NCBI RefSeq assembly: GCF_001182785.1 | Contig: NZ_CP012099.1 | Location: 5,206,501-5,270,500 of the forward strand | Source: Bacillus thuringiensis | Lineage (GTDB): Bacteria > Bacillota > Bacilli > Bacillales > Bacillaceae_G | Length of the DNA stretch: 64,000 nucleotides | Direction of reading: 5' to 3' | Part shown: positions 54,195 through 62,329 of the stretch, in pieces | How the letters are laid out: each line of letters opens with the position of its first letter | Position numbering within the stretch: position 1 is the stretch's first letter | Position numbers and translations under genes: made by a program | Notes under the pieces: model-generated | Told to the model about the DNA's origin: nothing | Database searches by the model: none | The model's input: only the letters and a program-made list of their open reading frames with translations

Positions 54195-55073
54195 TTACTT
54201 CCCAAACCTTTTGCGGTATCCACATTTCCTACAAAGTTCTTCAACCGCAACTCTTTTTGAAAATCCATCGACAATGTTTGTTGCTCTTTCACCTTCTATA
54301 ATGTTAGAAAATGAATCATTATTAATATTTCCAAGGTTAATAATCCCTTCACCATCTAAACAACAAGGAATAACCGTCCCATTGGCTAAAATCCCTGCCT
54401 GATTACGAAGTCCATGACAGAATCCTTTCCCATCATCCTCTTCTTCATGTAATGCTGGCCACTGGAATTCATAGTCTTGATTAATAAAGACACGTTCTGC
54501 AATTTTTATACCTTTTCCTGGTGTAAGCTTCTCTTCAATCTGATAAGATAGATCAAATTCATTTTCAATTATGGATAATAACTCTCTATTTTTCTGGATT
54601 TCAGCATTTGTTTTATTATCCTGAGTTAAATTCCATAACCTTAACGATACAATTAAATCTGATTGACTTGTCGCTTCCCTAATGAAGGAAAGTATACTCC
54701 TTACATAGCCTTCTTTATCTTGCGAACCTGGGTGCCCATCAAAACTATGCAGTGAAAAATTCATTTGTCTTAACGCGGGCTTATTTAACAGTCTATGCCT
54801 TCTCTTATTAATTAACGTTCCGTTCGTTGTAATATTAACTTTAAACCCTTTTTCATGACTTAAGTCTAATAGTTGATCTATTTTCGGATGGAGCAATGGC
54901 TCACCCTTCACGTGCAAATAAATGTAGTCTGTGTGAGGTTTAATTTGGTCTAATCTTTTAGCAAAATCCTCTACAGAAATGAATTGCTTCTGCCTTTCCG
55001 TCGGCGGACAAAAGCTACACGCAAGATTACACACACTCGTAATCTCCAAGTAAAACTTCTTAAACTTCTTCAC
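54195..55073 (-). CDS. Radical SAM/SPASM domain protein
   Basis: A 292-aa iron-sulfur protein. CNLACSFC near residue 15 is the CxxxCxxC cluster motif. HVKGEPLLHP and ITTNGTLI follow, typical of the AdoMet radical barrel. The C-terminus has NGTVIPCCLD and EELCRKCGYRKR, a SPASM-type auxiliary cluster. It probably modifies a peptide or cofactor, but no precursor peptide or RiPP partner is seen nearby. The ATG lies about 13 bases after GAGGAAT-type sequence; start moderately sure. Substrate unknown. Confidence 0.88.
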   Translation of the reverse strand: MKKFKKFYLEITSVCNLACSFCPPTERQKQFISVEDFAKRLDQIKPHTDYIYLHVKGEPLLHPKIDQLLDLSHEKGFKVNITTNGTLINKRRHRLLNKPALRQMNFSLHSFDGHPGSQDKEGYVRSILSFIREATSQSDLIVSLRLWNLTQDNKTNAEIQKNRELLSIIENEFDLSYQIEEKLTPGKGIKIAERVFINQDYEFQWPALHEEEDDGKGFCHGLRNQAGILANGTVIPCCLDGEGIINLGNINNDSFSNIIEGERATNIVDGFSKRVAVEELCRKCGYRKRFGK

Positions 55074-55189
55074 CTTTAATTCCTCACTTCTCTAACTACT
55101 TATACTTTTTCCTCTTCATATTACAGCATATTTTTATGGAAATAGAAACATACTTATTTTAGGAAATCTACATACCATCTAATAATATT

Positions 55190-55228
55190 TAAAAGACCAT
55201 CGGTAATTTTTGTCCAATGGTCTTTTTA
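55190..55228 (-). terminator. Terminator of the orphan histidine kinase
   Basis: AAAAGACCAT (55191-55200) pairs with ATGGTCTTTT (55217-55226), with T-runs on either side. It lies about 70 bases downstream of the kinase stop. Confidence 0.82.
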
Positions 55229-55293
55229 TCCTTTTTATATGCAAAGAATAAATTTATTTATGATACGGTTCATCATAACTAACCTAAATAAGG

Positions 55294-57312
55294 TTATTTT
55301 TTATTATCTTTATAATTAAATTTAACAAAAAATGTAGTGCCTTCTGATCCTGTTTTAATTTCTATTTTTGCATTATGGCGGGCAGCAATGGCATAACATA
55401 CACCTATCCCCAATCCAGTTCCATTATCTTTGGTCGTGTAAAATGGCGTACCCAGTTTCTCTAATACTTCAGGCCTAATACCTTTTCCTTGATCGCGCAC
55501 TGCAAGCACCACACAATTTTGACCTTCCTTGTAGGTGCTAATGGTTAGAACTTTCCCTGTATTCATCGCTTCTAAGCCATTACGATATAGATTCATTAAT
55601 AATTGCCGTATCTCATTACGATTTAAAAGTAATTCCGGAATGTCATTTGTATCGACTTGAATATACTTATTTTGATTGTGCGTATCAACCTTTATTAAAG
55701 GAATAATATCGCGGATAATTGAATTTAAATCTAACATCTGCAAATCCAATTTCCTTGTATTCCCCATTGAGAGAAATTCAGTAATAATAGAATTGGCACG
55801 GTTAAGTTCTTCAATCATTAAATGAAAGTACTTATTATGTTTCTCATAGGTATTCTCTTCTTTTAATAACTGCAAAAATCCTAGTACCGTTGTCATTGGA
55901 TTTCTAATTTCATGGCTGATACCTGCTGCCATTTGCCCTATTAAATCAATGTTAGATAACCTTTTCAATTCCTGTTCATATTTCTTTTTTTCCGTTATGT
56001 TTTTAAAAATACAGCAAATACCATCATCATACGGGTATGCAATAACTTCGTGCCAATATTCATCTGCAGTAGAAAGAAATTCGAAATGAACTGTAGTTCG
56101 CTCTGACATTGCACGATGAAATTCCTTATACATAACTGTGTCGATGTCACTCGGGAAAACATCCCATATATTCTTTCCTAATACATCTTTTGCTGTTTTT
56201 CTTTGCGGAAAATATTGGTGCTTATTTACGTACGTAAATTCCCATTTATTATTTAAAGTAAAGAATCCATCCGTAATACATTCAATCACACTTGTAACTT
56301 TTTCATTAGCAGCAGCTAGCTCTCCCGTTCGCTCTTCCACTATACTTTCTAATTTATCCATATATAACAAATTTGAAAACGTAGGGGCTGTGGCATCAAC
56401 GATAGATTTTGCTAGTTGAATTTGAGAATTATCATAATTGTGAGCTTTTCCTTCTTTGCCAACGACGATTACCCCTAATACTTCTCCCATTGAAACCAAT
56501 GGAATCATCAATAAATCCTTACTATCTATATTTTTTGTTTGAATAACCTCTTGGATCTTGGCTTCATAGCTTTTCTCTGTCCAATCCGCTTCTGTCCAAT
56601 CACAGCCCTTACTTAATTTCGTTGTTTTAATCGTTGTTTTGTCTAGCGGATCTAGAAGATGGGCAGTCATATTTTTACTTTCTAAAATCTGTTCTAAGTA
56701 AAAAAAGCATTTATCAAAACTCTCCTGTATCGAGGAACACATTGATAAATCACGGGTAACATTTAGTAACAGCTGCTTCTCAGCAATAAGGTTTTCCTTT
56801 TGTGTTAAATTATTTGCGTTTTGAATTGCGACCGCGGCCATATTTACATAAGCTTCAACACTTTGAATTTCTGAATCTGTTAAGTTCATCGGAATCCCAT
56901 AATCAAATAAAAAAACCAGACCAAATAACTCTTGCCTAAATGAGATAGGCAGAGCTAATAAGGACTTAATTTTAAACGCATCAACTGGTCTCGGATCTGG
57001 TCGATGATCCTTTGAGGTATCAGGAATATAGATGGTTTTTTTCGTTTCAATAACTTCTTTTGCCAATAAATCTACTTCAGGATCAATTACCTGAGTATCG
57101 AGCGTTACGCCATTTATGGTCTCTGGTTTTCCTGCAAATCCTCTAAATGTTCCATCTTCCTGGGGTAAATAAATTCCAACAGCATCGCACCTAACAATCT
57201 CCTCTGATATCGCCATTGTCACACGCTGTAATACTTCACGTAGTTCTAATTTTGTATTTATTATTTTTGTTATATTCGCGAGCCTAGAATATCTCGTCTG
57301 ATCACTTACCAT
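55294..57312 (-). CDS. Orphan sensor histidine kinase, GAF-GAF-PAS type
   Basis: A 672-aa soluble kinase with no membrane helix. Two GAF domains (about 15-175 and 180-320), a PAS domain (about 335-445), HisKA with GISHEIRNPMTTVLGFLQLL (phospho-His near residue 465), and HATPase with LMNLYRNGLEAM, DQGKGIRPEVL and GTGLGIGV. The HisKA helix closely resembles that of the KinA-E sporulation kinases that phosphorylate Spo0F. No response regulator is adjacent, which fits an orphan phosphorelay kinase. Ligand unknown. Confidence 0.88.
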   Translation of the reverse strand: MVSDQTRYSRLANITKIINTKLELREVLQRVTMAISEEIVRCDAVGIYLPQEDGTFRGFAGKPETINGVTLDTQVIDPEVDLLAKEVIETKKTIYIPDTSKDHRPDPRPVDAFKIKSLLALPISFRQELFGLVFLFDYGIPMNLTDSEIQSVEAYVNMAAVAIQNANNLTQKENLIAEKQLLLNVTRDLSMCSSIQESFDKCFFYLEQILESKNMTAHLLDPLDKTTIKTTKLSKGCDWTEADWTEKSYEAKIQEVIQTKNIDSKDLLMIPLVSMGEVLGVIVVGKEGKAHNYDNSQIQLAKSIVDATAPTFSNLLYMDKLESIVEERTGELAAANEKVTSVIECITDGFFTLNNKWEFTYVNKHQYFPQRKTAKDVLGKNIWDVFPSDIDTVMYKEFHRAMSERTTVHFEFLSTADEYWHEVIAYPYDDGICCIFKNITEKKKYEQELKRLSNIDLIGQMAAGISHEIRNPMTTVLGFLQLLKEENTYEKHNKYFHLMIEELNRANSIITEFLSMGNTRKLDLQMLDLNSIIRDIIPLIKVDTHNQNKYIQVDTNDIPELLLNRNEIRQLLMNLYRNGLEAMNTGKVLTISTYKEGQNCVVLAVRDQGKGIRPEVLEKLGTPFYTTKDNGTGLGIGVCYAIAARHNAKIEIKTGSEGTTFFVKFNYKDNKK

Positions 57313-57391
57313 TCACATAGCCTCCAGTTATAGGCATAATAAAATAAATATGATAATATCAGCGTCTTACCTTTGTTTTACATAGAATACC

Positions 57392-57871
57392 TTACTTATG
57401 GTAAGGTTCCCCACGATTAATCCGAAACGCTCTATACACTTGCTCAAGCAACACTAATCGCATCAATTGGTGTGGTAATGTCATCTTTGAAAAAGAAAGT
57501 GATTCGTTTGAACGCTTCATCACTTCTGAACTTAGTCCAAGTGATCCACCAATTACAAATGCCACTTTACTCTTTCCGTATGTAGCAAGGCGATCTAGAC
57601 TTACCGCAAATTCTTCTGATGACTTTTGCTTTCCTTCTATAGCTAAAGCAATCACATGCGTGTCATCAGAAATTTTATCCAATATACGTATACCTTCTTT
57701 TTCCTTTACAATTAACATTTCTGCTTCACTTAAATTTTCTGGAGCCTTTTCATCAGGCAATTCAATTACTTCTACTTTTGCATATGCTGATAATCGTTTT
57801 AAGTATTCTGCTATACCTTGTTTTAAATATTTTTCTTTTAATTTCCCAATTGAAATAATCGAGATATTCAC
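57392..57871 (-). CDS. rlmH: 23S rRNA pseudouridine methyltransferase RlmH
   Basis: A 159-aa SPOUT-knot methyltransferase that methylates pseudouridine 1915 of 23S rRNA. Starts [23 protein letters not shown] with a GTG at 57871 behind GGAGG; the apparent upstream extension has no ribosome site and runs through DnaA boxes. [10 protein letters not shown] near residue 105 is the AdoMet loop, and [19 protein letters not shown] ends the knot. The former name in B. subtilis is YydA. It ends at a small hairpin overlapping the stop. Confidence 0.95.
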   Translation of the reverse strand: MNISIISIGKLKEKYLKQGIAEYLKRLSAYAKVEVIELPDEKAPENLSEAEMLIVKEKEGIRILDKISDDTHVIALAIEGKQKSSEEFAVSLDRLATYGKSKVAFVIGGSLGLSSEVMKRSNESLSFSKMTLPHQLMRLVLLEQVYRAFRINRGEPYHK

Positions 57872-57896
57872 ACGTATCCTCCACCTTACAAACATG

Positions 57897-58030
57897 TTAT
57901 CCACAAAACTTATCCACATATCCACAAATACTACCCACATATTGTGTGGGAATCTGTGTTCGATACAACATATGTCGCCTCATTTTGACAAAATTCACAT
58001 GTTTTTTTCTCTTTTTCTGAGTTATCCACA
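57897..58030. promoter_or_regulatory. DnaA-box cluster upstream of rlmH
   Basis: Three perfect TTATCCACA boxes are at 57897-57905, 57910-57918 and 58022-58030, with a near match ATATCCACA at 57918-57926. CCCACATATTGTGTGGG (57934-57950) forms a small palindrome between. The cluster spans the end of the CxxH/CxxC gene. In B. subtilis the yydA (rlmH) region is among the chromosomal DnaA-box clusters bound by DnaA. Confidence 0.8.
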
Positions 58031-58116
58031 TTGTTGATAACCGGCGCAACTTCACACTCATCCACAATAATATCTAATGCTAATTCAACATGTTCTAAAC
58101 AACAAGGTAAATTCAT
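57931..58116 (-). CDS. CxxH/CxxC protein, BA_5709 family
   Basis: A 61-aa small Cys-rich protein: [17 protein letters not shown] near the start (CxxH) and [12 protein letters not shown] (CxxC) near the middle, likely a metal site. It matches the BA_5709-type family found beside rlmH in Bacillus. The ATG at 58116 follows GAGGTG; a GTG upstream is possible but less favoured. It lies upstream of rlmH on the same strand. Function unknown. Its 3' end carries DnaA boxes. Confidence 0.85.
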   Translation of the reverse strand: MNLPCCLEHVELALDIIVDECEVAPVINNVDNSEKEKKTCEFCQNEATYVVSNTDSHTICG

Positions 58117-58143
58117 TTTCTTCACCTCACTTTTCTACAATAG

Positions 58144-58170
58144 AAAACAGGAGGTAGGCCCTCCTGTTTT
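58144..58170 (-). terminator. Terminator downstream of htrC
   Basis: AAAACAGGAGG (58144-58154) pairs with CCTCCTGTTTT (58160-58170), directly at the end of htrC. Read on the minus strand the tail is T-rich. Confidence 0.85.
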
Positions 58171-59348
58171 TAATACTTTTGAATGCCTAATTTCACTGTT
58201 GTTGTTACTCTTTTTGTACCACGATAAAACGTAAGAGTCATTTTATCATTAATTTCCTTATCATATAAGGCCGTGCGGAATCCAATAATATCACGAATCG
58301 GTTTTCCATCTACTGCCACAATAACATCATGTTCTCTTAAACCAGCATCCGCGCCTGGCGAAGGACTTTTCACATCCAAAATACAAACTCCTTCTGTTAC
58401 AGTACCTGGCAAATGTAATGTTTTTGACCAATAATAGTTTGGAATTTCATTTAATGACCTAAGTTCAATCCCAACATACGGTCTTCTTACTTTCCCATAC
58501 TTCTCAAGCTCATTCATAATTGGAACAGCCCTAGTCACCGGAATAGCAAGTCCGATTCCTTCTACTTCTTTTGCAGCAATTTTCATTGAATTAATACCAA
58601 TTAATTGTCCTGCTGCATTTACAAGCGCACCGCCACTATTCCCCGGATTAATCGCCGCATCTGTTTGTAACACTTCTACTTGCCAATCATAATGTCCATC
58701 TTGATCTAAATCTACGGGGACAATACGTTCATTAGCTGAAATAATACCCTGCGTAACAGTTCCCGAAAATTGCAGTCCAAGTGGATTTCCAATCGCAATG
58801 ACTGGCTCTCCTCTGCGAACAGTATTAGAATCGCCAATTTCAATTATTTTTTTCACATGCTTTGCATCTATTTCTAATACAGCTAAATCTGTGACTACAT
58901 CGGTTCCTAATACTTTTCCAGGAACCTTCTTACCGTCACTTAGACTTACTTCAATACGATTCGCTCCAGCTACAACATGATTATTCGTTACAATATAAGC
59001 TTGACCATCTGTCTTTTTATAAATTACTCCTGATCCTGTACCAGCCTCTGAATCTGCCTCTGAAAAGTTATCTCGTTGAATGTTAATAACACCCACAACA
59101 GCTTCAGATGCACGATCAACAGCATCTACAAAGCTAATCTGTTTAATTCCTTGAGCTTCGGCCATCATATTACTTCCACTTGCTTCAGCTTGCGGAAGCG
59201 TATCAGCAGAATTTGAAAATAAAGGGGCTCCAAACGCAAATAAAGAAGCCCCTACAATTGTTCCCGCTATACTAGAAAGAACTATACCTTTATGCTTCTT
59301 TTTTCCTGCACGTTTCATACGATAATTTTCTTCATCAATAAAGGACAT
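58170..59348 (-). CDS. htrC: HtrA-type membrane serine protease (HtrC/YyxA)
   Basis: A 392-aa trypsin-like protease. An N-terminal cytoplasmic tail and one membrane helix (about 22-42) precede the protease domain with catalytic His124 (TNNHVV), Asp154 (VTDLAVLEI) and Ser238 (PGNSGGALVN). A C-terminal PDZ domain begins near residue 300. It handles misfolded secreted proteins. It follows walJ on the same strand by about 60 bases, the common Bacillus arrangement after walRK. Confidence 0.95.
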   Translation of the reverse strand: MSFIDEENYRMKRAGKKKHKGIVLSSIAGTIVGASLFAFGAPLFSNSADTLPQAEASGSNMMAEAQGIKQISFVDAVDRASEAVVGVINIQRDNFSEADSEAGTGSGVIYKKTDGQAYIVTNNHVVAGANRIEVSLSDGKKVPGKVLGTDVVTDLAVLEIDAKHVKKIIEIGDSNTVRRGEPVIAIGNPLGLQFSGTVTQGIISANERIVPVDLDQDGHYDWQVEVLQTDAAINPGNSGGALVNAAGQLIGINSMKIAAKEVEGIGLAIPVTRAVPIMNELEKYGKVRRPYVGIELRSLNEIPNYYWSKTLHLPGTVTEGVCILDVKSPSPGADAGLREHDVIVAVDGKPIRDIIGFRTALYDKEINDKMTLTFYRGTKRVTTTVKLGIQKY

Positions 59349-59411
59349 ATTTGTTCACCCATCTTCCTGAAAACAACTATATTCATCTTTATTGTTTACT
59401 AAAATGAAGAA

Positions 59412-60206
59412 TTATACGTATTGAATTTTTGTAGGCATTTTTGGATCTGTATCGTGAATTTCAAAGGATTCACCCACTCCAAATCCTTTTTCCTCTAGTA
59501 CTTGTGATACTGACATACGGGCTAGTTCTTTCATGTTATTATCTAAGCTTAAATGGGCTAAATAAATATGCTTTGTCTCATCTGTAATTACATCTGCCAT
59601 TGCTAATGCAGCATCCTCATTACAAACATGTCCAACGTCGCTTAAAATACGTCGTTTAATGCTCCATGGGTAACGTCCCATACGAAGCATTTCCACATCA
59701 TGATTACTTTCAAATACGAAAGCATTAGCTCCCTTAATAACGCCCTTCATACGGTCGCTTACGTATCCCGTATCTGTAATAAGCGCTAATTTCCTATTAT
59801 TATTATGGAAAGCATAAAACATCGGTTCTGCCGCATCATGAGAAACTCCAAATGATTCGACTTCAATATCACCAAATGTTTTCACATCCCCAACTGAGAA
59901 AATGAATTTTTGCTCAGTTGGGATATTTCCTATTAAATGTTCCATTGCATTCCATGTTTTCTCATTCGCATAAATGGGTAAATCATATTTTCGCGCCAAT
60001 ACACCTAACCCTTTAATATGATCACTATGCTCATGTGTTACAAGAATACCTGATACATCATTTATATTCAGTTCTGCTTGTTTAAATAAAGCCTCTGTCG
60101 CTTTACCACTTAAACCTGCATCGACTAGTAATTTTTTTTCATCGGTTCCTACGTATAGCATATTTCCTGTACTTCCACTTGCAAGTACGCTAAAATGCAA
60201 CCCCAT
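59412..60206 (-). CDS. walJ: MBL-fold protein WalJ (YycJ)
   Basis: A 264-aa metallo-beta-lactamase-fold protein. [12 protein letters not shown] near residue 60 is the HxHxDH metal motif, with further histidines in ESNHDVEML and [10 protein letters not shown]. YycJ/WalJ is linked to DNA repair and to coordinating cell division with replication. ATG at 60206 overlaps the end of yycI by 17 bases, so it is in the wal operon. Confidence 0.94.
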   Translation of the reverse strand: MGLHFSVLASGSTGNMLYVGTDEKKLLVDAGLSGKATEALFKQAELNINDVSGILVTHEHSDHIKGLGVLARKYDLPIYANEKTWNAMEHLIGNIPTEQKFIFSVGDVKTFGDIEVESFGVSHDAAEPMFYAFHNNNRKLALITDTGYVSDRMKGVIKGANAFVFESNHDVEMLRMGRYPWSIKRRILSDVGHVCNEDAALAMADVITDETKHIYLAHLSLDNNMKELARMSVSQVLEEKGFGVGESFEIHDTDPKMPTKIQYV

Positions 60207-61032
60207 TATTTCTCACTCCAGTATGTTCATCAACCACTTGATTTTCCTTTTCCCCTAATTCCATAACTTGTCCTTCAATTGCATTCACAAAGAAGTCCTG
60301 CTTCTGCTCCGTTTTTAAATTCCATGTTGGAGCAAGTACTTGGTTATTAGAAGTAGATGCGGTAAGAGTGGCATAACCAATTTGCGCTTCTTTAACATGT
60401 GTATTTCCATGAATTTTATTTTTTAAATATAAATTTTCTAAAGCTGTTTGAGCCGTAATAATTTCTTGCTCTTTCGTTTTTTCACCTTCGCCCATTTCTT
60501 TTAAATCAGTTAGCATTGTCTGCGTATATGAAACAAGTTCATTTTTTTCATTTAATTCCACAACAATCATCGCCTGATTATTATAGAAAATAGGCTTATC
60601 TTTATATTTTTGGAAGAAATAAATTTTAGAGTCTTTCACCGCTCCAAATTCATACTTTTGTCCATCCAATACATAGTTCTTCAAAAATTCATTATACTTA
60701 TCTTTTGATAATGATTTCGTATTTAAAAAAGGCTCTTTTAGCTTACTTTCTATCTTGTACATATTTTGTATATGCGCCGTTTGATTTTTCAAAGATTGTA
60801 TATCATCTTCTTTAAAGGCTTTATTTTCCGCTCTAATAAATGACTCTTTTTTCGGTTCCTTAGGGATATTCCCTATAGTAATTTTGTTTGCTTTTAATTC
60901 TTGATCTATCTTTGTTTCTGCAATAAGCTCCAATTGATTACTATCTTGCTTTTGAATGAATTGAAAAATGAGAAAGAGGTCCAAAACAAAAAAGGTCACA
61001 ATAAATATGGTTTTAATTCGATCCCAATCCAT
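60190..61032 (-). CDS. yycI: WalK regulatory protein YycI
   Basis: A 280-aa membrane-anchored extracellular protein: N-terminal helix [20 protein letters not shown] near residues 9-28, then a long soluble region. With YycH it binds and restrains WalK. It begins MDWDRIKT, overlapping yycH by 20 bases and walJ by 17. Confidence 0.94.
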   Translation of the reverse strand: MDWDRIKTIFIVTFFVLDLFLIFQFIQKQDSNQLELIAETKIDQELKANKITIGNIPKEPKKESFIRAENKAFKEDDIQSLKNQTAHIQNMYKIESKLKEPFLNTKSLSKDKYNEFLKNYVLDGQKYEFGAVKDSKIYFFQKYKDKPIFYNNQAMIVVELNEKNELVSYTQTMLTDLKEMGEGEKTKEQEIITAQTALENLYLKNKIHGNTHVKEAQIGYATLTASTSNNQVLAPTWNLKTEQKQDFFVNAIEGQVMELGEKENQVVDEHTGVRNNGVAF

Positions 61033-62329
61033 TTAGTCCTCCCTCACTCCACTCATAGATTTTCTGTTTACCCGTTTCACCTTCAACAAGCTTTACATAC
61101 CAAATTGGTTGTAGTCGAACTACTTGACCATCTAGTGATAACTTGTATCCAATACCAATATCCTTAATTACTTGTTTCTTTATCTCTGGATTATTTTCTA
61201 GGGATGCTATTACAACATGCCCTGACGGAAGAGTAACCTTCTGTTCTATGCCTTTAGTATTTAAAGACAGCAACGGTCTTTCATATTCCATTACTTCTTC
61301 TGATCCCCATTTTTGTCTCAATTCAGCTAATCCATCTGTATTGAATACGGAATATCCATCTTCATGTAAGCGAAATACTGTCTCTCCTTTATTCATATAG
61401 TCCAAACGATATGAATCCAAACTTCCACTGTGACCACTTACGAATTCAAAGCTTTTTTGTAACAGCATTAAATTATCTATCGTTTTCTCAGTTAAGACAG
61501 AAGAGTTTTTATAATTTAGCATGTGACGATCGTTTTCAATTTCCATGGATCTAATACCATCTGTAAATGTTTCTTTCGATATCTCAGTAATCGGACTTAA
61601 ATAACGAGGATCACTAAACAGAGCATTCTTAAACGTATCAACTGCTAAATTAGATGAAATATATGTTATATTGTTTAACTCTGTCGTTCCATCTGGTAAA
61701 AATAACTTTTTCATATCATTGATTTGATAATCAAAATAGGGCTTTGCTGATACTATAAATTGATTTTGAGCATTTACAATATCTTTTAAATACACACCAC
61801 TTAATTTTGCCTCATATATTTTAAAGTTATCACCATCAGAAACAAAGTTAATTTTAATTTCTTGATCCTTACTCCTAGAAGGATCAAGGAGAATACGATT
61901 AAAATGTTTAGGCTTATCTGTACTTTTCTCTTCCATGTTAAACATGGATTTAACTGCATCAAATGGGATATCGGTAGGGAAAACAAGTTCAATTTTCCCT
62001 TCACCATGCACATAGGAAAGGAAATCCCCCTTAGTGATTGATATCTCTCTAAACTCATGTAGTTCCCCTACTTCCAAGGGCTTATAGATTGATTCTATAT
62101 CTGCCTCTCTTCTGCTCCCATAATGATTTTTATCTTTATGCACGATGATAGAAGTAGGACGGACAACATCGGAAATTTTAGTTTGATTCGTTCCTTCATT
62201 CCCTTGTACAAATTTCGCATTCTGCATGGATGTAGAATCTGGCACATACGTCCATAGGTTAAAAGTAAGAAATAGACTAATTACAACTAGGTTAATTAAA
62301 ACTATTGTTTTAAAGTTTTCCATACTCAT
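61013..62329 (-). CDS. yycH: WalK regulatory protein YycH
   Basis: A 438-aa protein with one N-terminal membrane helix (about 5-25: FKTIVLINLVVISLFLTFNL) and an extracellular domain. It inhibits WalK with YycI. The ATG at 62329 overlaps the walK TGA as ATGA, 9 bases after GAGGA, preferred over an upstream TTG. Confidence 0.94.
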   Translation of the reverse strand: MSMENFKTIVLINLVVISLFLTFNLWTYVPDSTSMQNAKFVQGNEGTNQTKISDVVRPTSIIVHKDKNHYGSRREADIESIYKPLEVGELHEFREISITKGDFLSYVHGEGKIELVFPTDIPFDAVKSMFNMEEKSTDKPKHFNRILLDPSRSKDQEIKINFVSDGDNFKIYEAKLSGVYLKDIVNAQNQFIVSAKPYFDYQINDMKKLFLPDGTTELNNITYISSNLAVDTFKNALFSDPRYLSPITEISKETFTDGIRSMEIENDRHMLNYKNSSVLTEKTIDNLMLLQKSFEFVSGHSGSLDSYRLDYMNKGETVFRLHEDGYSVFNTDGLAELRQKWGSEEVMEYERPLLSLNTKGIEQKVTLPSGHVVIASLENNPEIKKQVIKDIGIGYKLSLDGQVVRLQPIWYVKLVEGETGKQKIYEWSEGGLNGLGSN

